Numbered from the stretch's first letter, positions 32,202 through 44,276 are shown. The stretch: 64,000 bases of DNA from Phytopythium helicoides (GCA_024867545.1 JANFNE010000020.1:744001-808000); one strand, 5' to 3'. Notes: generated from the letters alone by a model not told the origin. Translations and numbers: made by a program.

Positions 32202-33152
32202 TTACAGCACGCTCCAGAAGACCTCATTCTCGTCATGCTTGAACAGGTACGACTGCACGAACCCCGGATACGTGACCGTCGACGTTTGGTAGTTGTAGAT
32301 CAACGCACGGCGCTCGGCACGCGGGTCGGCAAAGTGCTGGTCGTTCTTGCGCGCCTCGGAGATAAAAAACTTGGCAAAGTGCTGACCCGCTGTGATGGCC
32401 TCGGGGGAGTGGTCAATGACCTCGTAGGGCGTGCCGTCGTCGTACTCTCCGTACTCGAAGCTGTTCTTCTCCGGGTGGAACTGCACGCCGTAGACCGGGT
32501 ACTTGTTGGCTTCGAACGCCGACACGAACTCGACCCCGCGGCGGTCGTAGTTAGTCGAGAGCACCGTGTAGAACTCTGTGAGCTTGGGGAAGGTGGCGAG
32601 CCGCTCTGGCGTGATGCCCTGCTCGTGGTTGTTCATGGTCACGGGCTTGGTCGCGAGCGTCTCGTAGATCTCCTTGGGGAAAGCAGCAAACAGCCTGCTG
32701 GCGGGTGCGGCGTCCGTGAAGTTGAGCGGCAGCGTAATGTTCATCGAGTCGAGCCCATGGTTGAGCGAGTCGTGGCGCTCGGACGTGAGCTGCACGAGCC
32801 ACTCGAAGCCGAGGCACGTGCCCCAGACCGGGAAGTAGACGCCCTGGTCGTTCAGCTCGAGCGCCAGCTGGTACAGGAACTCGGCGCGGTCGTTGACCAC
32901 CGCCGCGCCGCCGGGGAACAGCAGCCCGTTGAGCTGCGGCAGCAGCTGCTGCAGGTACGCGCGCGGCGCGCTGTACGGGATGGGCACGACGCGGCCGCCG
33001 GCGCTCTCGACCCACTTGACGTACGAGGCCGCGATGTACTCGCCGTGCTGGGAGATGGGCTGCGCGAAGATGCCGATGATGGGCCCGCGGGTGGCGGCGG
33101 CGAGCTGCAGCAGCGCGCAGGCGAGCGCGAGCAGCACGGCGAGTGCGCGCAT
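32202..33152 (-). CDS. Gamma-glutamyl hydrolase (folate/antifolate polyglutamate hydrolase)
   Basis: 316 residues, single exon. An N-terminal secretion signal (MRALAVLLALACALLQLAAA) is followed by TRGPIIGIFAQPISQHGEYI, the conserved start of the mature enzyme. The class I glutamine-amidotransferase-like fold shows the nucleophile cysteine in FPVWGTCLGFEWL, the oxyanion-side glycines in LLFPGGAAVV and the catalytic histidine in YGVQFHPEKNSFEY. The enzyme removes gamma-linked glutamates from folate polyglutamates in lysosomes or vacuoles, or outside the cell. Length and motifs are normal for the family, so it should be active. The long plus-strand frame across it is an antisense shadow. Confidence 0.93.
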   Translation of the reverse strand: MRALAVLLALACALLQLAAATRGPIIGIFAQPISQHGEYIAASYVKWVESAGGRVVPIPYSAPRAYLQQLLPQLNGLLFPGGAAVVNDRAEFLYQLALELNDQGVYFPVWGTCLGFEWLVQLTSERHDSLNHGLDSMNITLPLNFTDAAPASRLFAAFPKEIYETLATKPVTMNNHEQGITPERLATFPKLTEFYTVLSTNYDRRGVEFVSAFEANKYPVYGVQFHPEKNSFEYGEYDDGTPYEVIDHSPEAITAGQHFAKFFISEARKNDQHFADPRAERRALIYNYQTSTVTYPGFVQSYLFKHDENEVFWSVL

Positions 33153-33624
33153 GGTGGCAAGATTTGAAGTGACGGCGGCTACTGGTTGTCGGAAAGGCGC
33201 GAGGAGCTACGCGCGCGTGGGGGAGGTGGTTGCGCTGCGTGACTTCTGACTGTGAGGAACGGTGGAGGAGTGCGGGGGTCGACCTTACAGGAAACGGCTG
33301 ACAAGGGTGGATGAGTGTGTGACAAAAGATCGCCAGGGGTTTTGGCCAATGGGAGGCGCGAAAATGGGTGACGGTTTAGTAATCAGACGTGGGATTGGCC
33401 AAAATCAGCTGACGTCACCATTTTAGGAAACGCAAAAGAATGTGAGCGGCGATTTGTGTAGGACTGGATGGGTACAGAAAGGCAACATGTTCGTCTTGCT
33501 CTCGCGCAACGCTCCACTCTCTATTTCAACGGTGTACTCCGGAGTATACTCTTTCGTTCAGAGATGACGAGTTCGCGAGAAGCTGGCTTCTCGTTCGAGG
33601 GTGCGAGCTCCGCTTCGAGCAGGC
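33153..33624. other. Intergenic region
   Basis: About 470 bases between the start of the gamma-glutamyl hydrolase gene and the end of the decayed ZIP gene. It must include the hydrolase promoter; TCACTTC followed by CAAATCTT lies just before its ATG and resembles an oomycete initiator pair. No gene seen. Confidence 0.45.
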
Positions 33625-34595
33625 TTAGACGCCTGCGTAGCCGAAGAGCGTGAGGCTCCCGACCATGATGAACATGCCAGCGAACATCCCAAACGCGATA
33701 AAGTGCGTCTTGCCGCGGGCGAACTTGTACGAAGTCGGCAGGAGCTCCTTGACGCTGATACATACCATGATGCCACACACAATGCCGAACAGGATGCCCT
33801 CCGAGATCGGGTCCATGCCGTCTCCAATCGCAAGCCAAGCAATGAGACCACCCAGCGGCTCGGCGCAGGCAGAGATGCAGCACCACATGATGCCTCGGCA
33901 GCGACTGCCGGTTGCAAAGTAGATCGGAGCAGCAACCGCAATGCCCTCCGGGATGTTGTGAAGACCGATACCAATCGCCAGCGAGAAACCGACGGACGTG
34001 TTCTGAATGGCGCCAACGTACGTGGCAATACCCTCGGGCATGTTGTGAATGCCAATGGCGAGAGCACTGAGCACACCCATGCGCTGAAGCTGACGCTTCG
34101 ACTCTTCGTTCATCTTCATAAAGTACCCTTCGCCGTTCGAGCCCGGCGTTTGGCGTTCAATGTCAAGCCCCTGATTTACGACTCTCGTTGATGTCGTAGG
34201 ATTCACGGAGGTTCTCCAAGTTCTCCATCTCAGGTCGCCTCGTGCTCGGGAGAGATTTTGTGCACGAGGATATCGATGAGGTAGATGAGCAGAATTCCAG
34301 AGCCAAAGCAAGCAGTGGCGGCAAGCCAACCGTGGCCTAGCGCAGTCTCTTCAGACATACCCTCGGTCTTGATACCCTCCGTCAGCAAGTGCACCGACTC
34401 GTTGAAAATCTCCACCAGTGAGATAAAGATCATAACGCCAGCCGAGAGGACTGAGCGCGATTGCGAGGCTCAGGGGGTTGGCGAGGTGGACAAGGTGCTT
34501 GTTGAACACGACGCAACCGCCGAGGACAGGTCGCAAAGCCAGCGGCGATGTTGAGCGCGAAGGCAGTGCCCTACGTCGCTTCCGGTATTAACCAT
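33625..34595 (-). pseudogene. ZIP-family metal transporter, decayed copy
   Basis: Clearly homologous to the intact ZIP gene at 35536-36549. The C-terminal half is in one frame with both metal-site signatures (LAIGIHNMPEGIATY and GIGLHNIPEGIAVAAPIYF) and the same end (SLTLFGYAGV). The N-terminal half (34595 to about 34150) is cut by several small insertions or deletions: MVNTGSDV, then ALNIAAGFAT, then VVFNKHLVHLANPLSLAIAL, then IFISLVEIFNESVHLLTEG, each in a different frame, with a stop after HKISPEHEAT. At least four frame changes over 450 bases make it non-functional as it stands. Such clustering in one half is odd and could also come from poor sequence quality. Confidence 0.82.
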
Positions 34596-35535
34596 GACGA
34601 ATTCCGGTGCTTCGCACGCTTCGTGGCGCGTGTGAGTGGACGGTAAGGTGAGTGACCTTAGCGTAGCGTAGACGGCCGGGCGGGTTGCGTGGTCTTCAGT
34701 AGATTGAAGAGTGGGGACTCACTTTGACTGCTCACTCCCGTCCCCTTCAAGTCGATGCCGAGGTCAGACGTGAAGGGGCTCTAGCCTACGTATCGTGACG
34801 AAGTGTTGAGCGTGCCAACAGGGCAAGGCGCGTGCGTGTGGGCAGTTGCAGAAGATCTTCTTCACGGCGCTGTACTTTCCCTCGGTTAGCTCCGAGTTTC
34901 CTGTTTTGTGAGCTTTGTGGAATCGTGGCACTCGGCGCACGCGTTCTGGCAAGCTCTGGATGCACTATACACCAGGAAAAGTCTCGGGATGGCCGACTTT
35001 GAAGCCAGTAATGAGGCCGCGGACAATCGATTAAAGTGGAGAACGCGTGCCACTCGCCAATCGCAATGATCGGAGATCATTCAGATCTGTATGGAAGCCG
35101 TTCCGTCGCAGGTTTGCCGGTGTGCAAATGGCAAGTTCGGTCCAGGGGGCGTATTAATCTCGTGATGATTCGCGCCGGAACCATTTACGCTACGACGCTC
35201 ACTTGAAGGTCAGGCTTCAAGCAAGCTTCGTTCGTTGTTTGCACGAATGCATATCGATACCAGGATCGTTCAAGTCGGAAGCAGCTCCAAAGAAGTGAGC
35301 CGAAAGTTCAGTTTTGGTACCTAGAAATTTAATTTCTGCAGGATGCGCTGCAAGCAAGCGCTTGCTCGCATCTCGTTGGCATTTGTGTACAACTGCTTTG
35401 CTTATGTAAGTCTTGTGCATTCACTACTAAGGTTAAGGGGGGAAATTCTCCTGTCGTAACTAGCTGCACAATCGCAAAACTGACAGTGTGTCATCACGAG
35501 CCATGGGGCTTCGCATTGATTTCAAGCGGGAAGGA
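34596..35535. other. Intergenic region between the two ZIP genes
   Basis: About 940 bases with only short open frames and no coding character. It contains the 3' region of the intact ZIP gene and whatever remains of the promoter of the decayed one. Nothing else recognised. Confidence 0.5.
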
Positions 35536-36549
35536 TCACACGCCGGCATAACCGAAGAGCGTGAGACTCGCAACCATGACAAACATGCCGAAGAACATGC
35601 CGAGCGTCACAAGGTGCGTCTTCTCGCGAGCAAAGCGGAAGGCCATCGGGATGAGCTCCTTCAGCACAATGCACATCATGATGCCGCACACGAGACCGTA
35701 CAGAATACCCTCAGACATGTGCGTCATGCCGTTGCCAATAGCCAGCCATGCAATCACACCGCCAAGAGGTTCCGCAACTGCCGAGATGATGCACCACACA
35801 ATTCCTCGCAGTCGGCTGCCAGTTGCAAAGTAGATCGGAGCAGCAACGGCGATGCCCTCGGGGATGTTGTGCAGACCGATACCGACAGCAAGCGAAAACC
35901 CGACTGAGGAGTTCTGGATCGACCCAGCGTATGTCGCAATGCCCTCTGGGATGTTGTGAATTCCGATGGCCAAAGCGCTGAGGACACCCATTCGTTGCAA
36001 GTTGCGCTTTGCAATGTCGTCCATCTTCATGTACATGGTGTTTGAGCTCGAGTCGTTCACAACAGGCGTCACCGGACTTGCGGGAGACTCCAAGTCAATG
36101 ACGTTTCCGGGGAGTTCACGCGACTTGGCATATTGCTCCGGGTCCTGCTGTGAAAATGACTCGCGGAGGTGCTCCAGGTTGTCGAGCTCCGTCGACTCGT
36201 GCGCCGGTGAAATCATCGTCACAATGGCATCAATCACATAGATGAGCGCTATGCCAAGGATGCTGCACGCGGTTGCTGCAAGCCACCCGTGACCCGTGGC
36301 GGTATCGTCGGAGAGGTTGTCCGTCTTGATGGCAAGCTTGAATGCGTGGACCGACTCGGTGAAGATCTCGACGAGTGAGATGAAGAGCATTACACCAGCC
36401 GATACGCTAAGCGCGATGGCAAGGCTGATTGGGTTGGCTAAGTGCACAAGGCGCTTGTGGAAGATGACGAGGCCGCCGATTACCGTCGCGAATCCCGCGG
36501 CGATATTGAGCGAGAACGCAACCACGACTTCGTGACCGGTCTGAACCAT
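35536..36549 (-). CDS. ZIP-family zinc/iron transporter
   Basis: 337 residues, single exon, intact. Hydrophobic helices alternate with loops: FSLNIAAGFATVIGGLVIFH, LAIALSVSAGVMLFISLVEI, a central variable loop of about 60 residues (rich in Ser, Glu, Pro), then LAIGIHNIPEGIATYAGSIQ and VGIGLHNIPEGIAVAAPIYF. The two H-N-x-P-E-G motifs are the transmembrane metal site of the ZIP (SLC39) family, and EPLGGVIAWLAIG fits its following helix. The layout is of the ZupT/ZRT3-like branch, moving zinc or other divalent metals into the cytosol from outside or from the vacuole. The usual His-rich loop is absent; the loop here is acidic. Lies beside a decayed paralogue on the same strand. Confidence 0.92.
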   Translation of the reverse strand: MVQTGHEVVVAFSLNIAAGFATVIGGLVIFHKRLVHLANPISLAIALSVSAGVMLFISLVEIFTESVHAFKLAIKTDNLSDDTATGHGWLAATACSILGIALIYVIDAIVTMISPAHESTELDNLEHLRESFSQQDPEQYAKSRELPGNVIDLESPASPVTPVVNDSSSNTMYMKMDDIAKRNLQRMGVLSALAIGIHNIPEGIATYAGSIQNSSVGFSLAVGIGLHNIPEGIAVAAPIYFATGSRLRGIVWCIISAVAEPLGGVIAWLAIGNGMTHMSEGILYGLVCGIMMCIVLKELIPMAFRFAREKTHLVTLGMFFGMFVMVASLTLFGYAGV

Positions 36550-38004
36550 GTCGACGAGAGTAGACGAGAAGAAGAACTACTTGGAAGATTGCGGGGAAGG
36601 TGGCAAATGTTGGAATGGAATACTCGATCTAATCGCAAAGCCCCACGTCGACTGCCCAACCGCCGAATGCGAAGCGCCTTGGAACGGTCGAGGTATACCT
36701 TATGACGGCGCATCTCTATGTTGGCAAGTTGGGTCATTTCCAACCAAGCCAGCGGCTCGGCGGGGTGGAGAAGACAAGAAAAGCTTCTGCCATACTGGCA
36801 CTGCGGTGCCACGTCTGTGTCACGGACGGGGAGCGCTCTGTGACGCTATCCAACAATGCCCGTACAAAGGATGTTTGATCAAGCTGCAACGGCTCAGTCC
36901 GTTTTGGATCTCACGATTGGAGAGCTGCCACGTGCCTCGGACGAGTCACATGCGCATCAGGGCGGACCTCCAGACGCCATTCGTCGGCTGGCTGGGCTCG
37001 ACAACATAGATATGGGCCGTGCCGACAAATGCCAAGCTGACCCTACAACCGGACCGAATCGGCGCTCATGGAGCGCAGCTGGTGGAGCGCAAGGACTCGA
37101 AACCCGGTTTTACACGATCATCTGCACTCACGACCCGTAAAACTGGAGAAAAGAGGTGATGGCGTGGTGATGAGGCACGTCAAAGCACCATGGTGGGCAG
37201 TGTCTCCAGCTGCACGCATTGGACGGCTCCAGAGTCGTGCGAGACGCGGAGAACAATGAGGAACAGTGAGCCATGTTATGTACGGAGCGAAAACAGTCAC
37301 ATCCAAGAGAGCTGCTTGCGTTCAGACTGACCAGCGATTAAGGCATTAAGGGTTAGTCTACATGACGCTCAGCACTACAGTAGCTGATACGATAAGCAAG
37401 CAGTGTGAAGCAGACTAAAGCCAATGGAGAGGAGCCGTTTTACAACTCCAGGTCGCTTCAACTTGGCGACAAAGTCAGGTCCCCACCACCGCTGGTACAA
37501 AAAGTGCATCTGAACTGACCGCAGAGAAGCTGGAAAACTGTTGCCAGCAGGCGGCGGTCATATTGCAGCAGAGCCTGCGTCCCGGCAGAACTTTTGCGTG
37601 GCTTCGGAGCTTGCGACAGCGTTGACAACGAAAAAGACAAGGATGTTTTTGTGGGTGGCAAGCGCGCCAGACTGCCTGCAAGTCGTGCCCTTGGGGATTA
37701 TCACCAGGATTTGCCGCAAGCTCTTGCACGCCTTTGGCGCACAAATGACCGCCTCCACCGATTATTTCCTTCTCAGCACCATACCCATTACTCTTGTGCA
37801 CTGTGAACGAGAGTGAGAGGAACAGAGGACCGCAGTTGCATCATTCAAATCGTGAGCTTTGACAACAGTGATGAATACTTAGATTTGCTGCATTATTATA
37901 GGTACTGAACAGAACAACATCGCACACCAGCAAGGTGAGAGTCGCCAATCTATCGCCAATCTAAAATCTTGAAGCGACGCCACGAAAGATCACTTTGACC
38001 AAGA
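36550..38004. other. Intergenic region, no supported gene
   Basis: About 1.45 kb between the start of the ZIP gene (minus) and the start of the next plus-strand gene. Several open frames of 60-150 codons overlap on both strands without recognisable motifs or a consistent splice pattern. Nothing can be called. Confidence 0.5.
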
Positions 38005-39044
38005 ATGCGCACATCCGACGTCGCCTCTGCAGCCTTCCAAGCAGCGCTGCTTGGTGCCGTGGCCGCGTGGCTGACTTTGTCGTTCACGAACCCGCTGGGC
38101 ATCGAGTGGAGCACGAGAGACTCGGGGTTTGTACTCGCCGTCATGGCCGCCGTTTTCTACCACCGCATCAAGAGCAAGAAACTCGAGGAGCTCGTACAGA
38201 CAGACCACCTGCAGCGGCTCAAGAACGGTAGGAGTTGTCTTTGGAGCTCGACTCTATAGAGCATTGACACATTATGGCTTGAACGTTCGGTGAGCAGCAC
38301 ATCTGCTCGAGCGAGTTGAGTTCGTGCATGGGAAAGCGCTGCAACTTGAAACCAACAAGGTCACGTGCATTTTGTTCTTCGTAAGTTGTGGTAGGCGTAC
38401 ACGCTCGTTGTTGTGCATAAGGTTGATATCCTTGCGGTAGGGAACTTGGTGCTCGAAGTCGCGTGAGGCTTTGCAGCAATTTGAGCTGCTCCGAAAGTGT
38501 ATAACGCATGGAGGTGAAGTGAAATGTTGGTTCACGGCACATATCGAGGCAGCGACTGACAGAATTTGTTGATAATACAGCCGTACAGTTCCTTGCACTC
38601 ACACAAGAGGCACGCGAAGAGTTGGCTATGTACGAAGTCAAAGGACGACAGGCGACAAACTTCCAGGAGCTTAAGGACTTTTCTTTCAGTATCGCGATTG
38701 AAGACGGGCTCATGAGCAAGGAGTGCGTTTTAGAACTCGTCGAAGTGGTTTACTCTAACTAACAACTAACAATCGAGTGCAGGTACCTTGTTCGATGCGA
38801 CCTTTTTAAGGTTCCGCAACTATTCGTTGTGGCAAAGGACAACCGCATCTTTTGGTACGGAGATCCCGCGAAGAAGGGAATAGCTGTAAGCACAATCTTA
38901 AGCATTAAGGGCGGCGACCAAGAAGAAGCGCTAATCACACCTATGCAGGAAACGATTCGTGCCGCATTGAGTGAAGAGAACGTGGGAACTGATATCATCA
39001 AGGAGGAAGACGCAAACACGATCGAGCAAGCAACATCGTCGTAA
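38005..39044 (+). CDS. Small membrane-anchored conserved protein, unknown function
   Basis: Three exons join in phase: 38005-38227, 38581-38723 and 38783-39044 (introns about 353 and 59 bases), giving about 208 residues. Two hydrophobic stretches near the start (FQAALLGAVAAWLTLSF and GFVLAVMAAVFYH) suggest a membrane hairpin, followed by a soluble part with FLALTQEAREELAMYEVKGR, DFSFSIAIEDGLMSKEYLVR and QLFVVAKDNRIFWYGDP, ending in an acidic tail. The fold suggested (hairpin plus alpha/beta domain) has no family name I can give. The first intron is unusually long for this window. The third-exon frame and the protein-like sequence across the joins make the model firm even though the function is unknown. 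Confidence 0.75.
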
Positions 39045-39135
39045 TGCATTTTGAATAAATGCCTGTGGACCTTGTCCTGCTTCTGGAGACAGAATTTATG
39101 CATCATGAGTTGAACATAATCGTCCATTCACAACC

Positions 39136-40376
39136 TCAAAGTCCGCTGTTGATGACGGCCTGCACGTCGTGATACTGTACGGGCGACGAGCACGCGCCAA
39201 GCGTTGCGACGATCTTGGATGCCGTGGCGCAGCCCCACTTGAGCGCCTCCCCAACATTGTGGCCATTCGTTTTCCAAGCGAGCAGAAACCCGGAGTCAAA
39301 AGAGTCACCAGCACCGGTGACATCCACTACCGTTGTCCGATAGCAGCCTTGCTTCCACGTCTGGTGCGTCTTCGTGTTTTGAGCCACCACTCCAGCCTCG
39401 CCCACCTTGATGACGACGGTTCCATTCACGCGTGCCGCAAAGAACTTCATGGCTTCTTCCACGGTGCTTGTGCCCGATACCTTCATCGCCTCGACTTCAT
39501 TGGGCATGAATACATCGAGAAGAGGGTAGAGCTCATCGAGGCCTCCCCATGTCTCGGTGGGGTCGTAGTTCGTGTCCAGGGACGTTGAGATGCCTTTTGC
39601 GCGCGCTTTCTCCAACAATGGCTTCAGCTTTGCCTGAAGGTTGGAGCAGCTGTAAAAGCCTAATTGAAGAACGGGTCGACAGGGCGATTAGCCTCAAACC
39701 ACATTACGAGTTTATACCTGCTCTCACCTCCGATGTGGAGATGATCAGCTGCCAGTACAGCATTCTCGTCAATATGCTGAACAACCAGAGAGAAAACTGT
39801 CATCACCATAGTTCCAAAACGACAAAGATATAATCCAAAATCTTACTTCAACGCTGAATTTGCGCGCCGCTCCATAATGCGTCAGAAAGCTGCGATCCTC
39901 CTGCACTCGTGGGCCTGTCAGACCTTGAGCTCAATCAGGTAAAGCTAGGACCAAACAATCTCTTACCGTCCCACTGAGTACGATGCACACACCCGTCGGC
40001 GCTCCTTCGACCACTGGCGAGTGTAACGTCACTCCTCGCTTGGCCAAGTGCCCCTTGATCACGTCGGCAAACGAGTCGGTTCCTGCGCCATTCCCACATA
40101 CGTGGATCAATTCATGTCCTCTAAATTCAAAATGACGCATTGCTTCCTACCCACGACAGTGTGCAGAGCGACGCTCAGTTGATCTCCCTCGGCGTGACCC
40201 CGCGCGAGGTTGGCCAGGTGCGTGGCCGTGTTGAGCGCCGAACCCCCCGGCTGCAGCTGGATGGGTAGCGAGCACTCGACGTCACCGCCCCACTTGGGAA
40301 GCTGGTCGGGTGCGAGCGTGCCCGCCACGACGTCCACGAAAGTGTCGCCCACCACCGCGAACTTGACTCCACTCAT
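39136..40376 (-). CDS. PfkB/ribokinase-family sugar kinase
   Basis: About five exons; the first (40376-40151) and second (40082-39967) join in phase, and three later ones were placed by eye. The start FAVVGDTFVDVVAGTLAP and the LQPGGSALNTATHLANLARG block are the substrate-binding N-terminus of ribokinase-like enzymes. Then come GTDSFADVIKGHLAKRGVTL, RSFLTHYGAARKFSVE, ADHLHIGGFYSC, LDTNYDPTETWGG and the PfkB signature 2, VVDVTGAGDSFDSGFLLAW, whose aspartate is the catalytic base. The family phosphorylates sugars or nucleosides (ribose, fructose, adenosine) with ATP; which substrate this copy uses cannot be read from the motifs. All motifs are intact. Confidence 0.88.
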
Positions 40377-40741
40377 GAGAACGCTCGATTGCTCTCGGCT
40401 CGTGCTATTTTGGACTGAACGATGCGGAGACCGACGCCACGCACTCGGGACGTCCTCGTCAGCCTGGGAACCTCTGAGGTTTTATGGAGATGGGCCGAAG
40501 AGCTACGTTGGACAAGGACGAGTGAAGCCATATAAGCTCCCACAGGTTGACACAAACGAGCCGAATTGACTTGCACGAACCTTTGGAGGAAGCGCGAACA
40601 CGAGTAGCCGACCATCGACAGAGCCACAGATGACGGAGCGAGTTGCTGGCCAGTAGCAGAGACACTGGATCCGGTCGTCAGCTCTGCAGCAACCAAGTCA
40701 TGCTCGAGCTCACCAGGAAAACAGAGGGTTCACTGCTACAC

Positions 40742-43707
40742 TTACTTGGCGCGAAACACGATCTTACCACACGCGTCGAACACATTCTCATCCTCACACG
40801 TGGTGTAGTCCCAAACTAAGAGCACACCATCAACCGAGACACTCAATATGAGCCCTAGCGGCTGGACCACGTCAAGACCAACTATGGGCGAGTCCGAGCC
40901 AGAGGAAGAGGTCGAAGACGGCGAGCGAACGACGCTAAGCTCATAAGGATCGTTCGGATCAAACGCATTCCACATCTTCAGTAACAAATCATCCGAGCTT
41001 GAAAAGAGGAAGCATCCATGCATAACGAGGCTGGATACGGCGTCAACATGGGCCTTGAGGGTGCAGATGACGGCCTTCCTAGCCACACTCCAGAACTACA
41101 AACAGATAGGTTACTTTAGCATTCAATGGCAACCACAGTGAGTACTGCGACGTACACAAACGATGCCAGACGCGTATCCTGCAACAACGAACTCAGACCC
41201 GCTCCATTGCAGATATTTCCCCTCTGAGAATAAAAGTGATGTCACCTCCCCTGACCGCTCGCCGCTAATTTCATCGTCGTCGAGGCGCAACGCTCCAACT
41301 TCATGTAGGCTATCAAAATTGACTTCCCACACCCAAATCGCTCCGTCAACATCCCCTGCGACAAGAAACTCTTGGTCTCGAACCATTCCAGCTACAGAGC
41401 AAATTTCCCGTCAGTTCGCTTCTTACCCAACTACTACCCCTGCTATTCTTGCTAGAGTGACGCACAATCAAGGCAAGTGACCGAACTCTTTGTAGACGAA
41501 CAGGCTTGGAAATATTCCCCTGAACTCACGCCCCACGCCTTTACAGTTCCATTATCATGACCCGTGAAGAGTTTTCGCGTTTTTTTAGATTCAGCCATGT
41601 CCGTGATCTCGCTTGTGCGCTCCTCAAACCCGAACACAGCCTTTTGCTCATACGAGTCCCAGCAGCGAATAGTATTGTCTATCGATGCACTAAAAAACTT
41701 TGCAGATCTCACGATTGAAGTTGACTCATTGGCGTCACCATCTCCAGAACCCACCGAAAGCACGTCATCTTCCTCACCATCCATAACAGCAACAGAAACA
41801 ACAGCCTGGGTGTGGCCAAGAAAGTCAGTGTATCCGATGTCTCGATTTATCAGCCACTGCTTGATTCCGGTAGAGAATCCTGTAAAGATCCAAGTACAGT
41901 CCATAACTGACGAGACCACCATCGTCAACGATATTATTCCTGGCTCAGCTGTTGGGGACTCATTTTCACCGTAAGTTTCTTGCATTTCTAGGTTTGATTT
42001 CTTGGCCACAATTTTATCCTCCATCATGGACCACATATGAATCGACCCGCTGGTATCACTAAGTAGTAGGAATCCTCCTTGTTGGTCCCAACAGCAGCTT
42101 GTGAATCGCGAGCCTGGCGTACACGAGATAGTTGCAGAAAGAGATCCATGGATCGCGTCAATGATTTGTGCTTTTTCGTCAAATCCCAACGACACGATGA
42201 AGCAATTGTCTGCAACAAGATGCAAGCTCGAGATTCCGAAGTGCATGGTAGTGTGAAAAGCGTCGAACAAGATGGAAATTAAACTGACTGACTTTTTCAT
42301 CAGCATTGCTATGACCACTTGGTTTAGTATAATTGCCATCTGACTGGGGAACCGTGAAACTTTCAGCAGAATGCCATGCTTTATCATTTCCACCTCTTTC
42401 ACCCATGCTGCCTAAGTCACTAGACATTAGGTTTGAATGAGAGCAGGCTGTATAGAATGAAATACATCCTCCAGAGTCGGCGACAAAAAGGGAACTATTG
42501 GCCCCACATCGAATACTGAGCGAAGTTGGCCAACTTTCTCCAGGGAGATCAATTTTTGACCAGGAACAAACCAAGGGTATAGCAATAGCGCGCGTCCCTC
42601 CGAACAATACCACGTTCGTACAGATCGATCCATGCTGCAGGTAACCAGCCCATTGTGCTGATTAGTCAGCACCTTGACGCAGGTCACACCAGCAGTGTGT
42701 CCATTTAGAGTCTGAACGCAAATCCGTTCACCTTTGGAGCGAGCAGAGCTTGACTGGGTACTTTGACCTCCTTGGAATCGTGTCTCTTTGGCACCCCATG
42801 GGTCCCAAACTTTAACTGTGCGATCTGTTGAGCCTGAAAAAAGCAGTCCGCATCTCCCTAGCTCTTTTCCAAAGTCGATTGTAGTTACAGCTCCTGAGTG
42901 GCCCCGAAGAAGATTAATCTAAGTCACATCCGAAAAGTCAATGGCAGCTCTCAGCTTTCAAATATTCAGCCTAAACATACTGGGTACGAGTTGATCTCAG
43001 CCGTGTTTCGAATCATCCAGTGCGCAATTACTCCGTCATGCTAGTGACATCGAACGTGAGGAGTTAATGCAGTGAGTAAAGTATATATGCCACGTGGCTT
43101 ACCCGTCCTCCGAACAAATCCCGTTCGCCATGTATGAAGAAGCATCTGCATGCGAGGCTTTTACAAGGCAACTGATGAAATATCAATGGTTACTTTCGGT
43201 ATGGAGTAAATACATCAATAAGCATCCACACTCCTGGCTTACCTGCTCAAGGCGGGCTGAAGTACTATCCCAGGGTTTGCTTCTCGGATGGCCCTCATGC
43301 CCAGCAGCAGAAGGAGTGAATTCGCTGACCTCACTCCTTGTTGGATGGCCAGTTTCATCGCCATCGTACGAGAAGACGTCGACTGGGATAAAGTCCATCA
43401 TCGTTTGGCTGCTCAAAGCGACCCAAACTCACCTTTTCGAGGAGAGCAGCTAAGCTAAGTTTGTCGACGACGTATTGGATTGTTTGTCGACGAAAATAAG
43501 TTTTGAATCCAGCTGTGATCTTGTAAACAAATATTGACACTACAGCACCAATCGTAAAAGAGAAATGGTTACAACTGGTGATCTTCTCCACTATTCATTT
43601 AGACCTTCAAAGCGGCACAACGAATACTTAGTTCTCTCCTGCTCTGAAAGTGATGCTTCTTGAATTACTTTCCCACACAGCGATAATCTTGACCCAGAGA
43701 TTCTCAT
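40742..43707 (-). CDS. WD40-repeat protein with helical N-terminus
   Basis: Many exons on the minus strand. The start at MRISGSRLSLCGKVI (43707) is preferred because it joins in phase through short introns to AGFKTYFRRQTIQYVVDKLS and to TMAMKLAIQQGVRSANSLLL, an otherwise hidden exon. Then come CFFIHGERDLFGGR and serial WD40 blades: LLRGHSGAVTTIDFG with GSTDRTVKVWDPWG, LNGHTAGVTCVKVL with CSMDRSVRTWYC, LGHTQAVVSVAVMDG, SASIDNTIRCWDSYEQ, FTGHDNGTVKAWGVSSG, VAGDVDGAIWVWEV, LKAHVDAVSSLVM and DGVLLVWDYTTC. At least eight blades suggest a scaffold of one or two propellers. No enzymatic domain is seen. The exact function is open. Confidence 0.82.
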
Positions 43708-44276
43708 TTTGCTGGCTAGCGTCTCACACGTCACTATGCCTTTCTAACGCTTGTACCTGTATCAAAATATAGCATCGTATACCCCAAAACAGTTAAATGT
43801 ATGAATTCGCCACTGATCTTACGTTGGAGTGTTGATTTGAAGAGGACGTTGAATACAACAGAAACTTGATGCAATCAAACAACGCTCTGTACTAGTAGAC
43901 GATGCATCTATTCACAGTGTGATCACACTTTGAAATTTATCAACAGCACATTCATAGCCTCGACGCTCGCTTGATTGGTACCTTGGTGGCAAAAGCCGTG
44001 TTTTATGTGTTTAATCGACCCACTCGGACATGCAGCGAGTGTAACGTACTCTTAAAAAATTCACCAATCATTAATTTAGTAGGAAAAGCTTTGCAGTAGC
44101 AGTTGCTGCCGTTACACCTCAGAATTGATGCTGATCAGAAAATAGCTCTTGTTCAAAAATGGGCGCCGGAGCTTTCGCTCTGACCAATAGGCATAGAATA
44201 TAATTTGATCACCGTGCCAGGCCACCTGTTGTCCTTCTTGCTCACTGCCAGTTGGTCAGTGGACGTGTGAAAACTG
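43708..44276. other. Intergenic region upstream of A3
   Basis: About 570 bases. The last 60-160 bases before A3 resemble the flank of A4 (57024-57190, other strand): both have TTGATCAGAAAATA-like and TGTCCTTCTTGCTCA blocks. No gene seen. Confidence 0.5.

Noticed and set aside
32064..33167. Long plus-strand open frame opposite gamma-glutamyl hydrolase
   Set aside because: The minus strand encodes a complete, recognisable enzyme with signal peptide and catalytic residues; the plus frame is a GC-rich shadow.
36550..38004. Possible gene or transposon remnant between ZIP and the hairpin-protein gene
   Set aside because: Several overlapping frames of 60-150 codons but no motif, no repeat ends and no consistent splicing.
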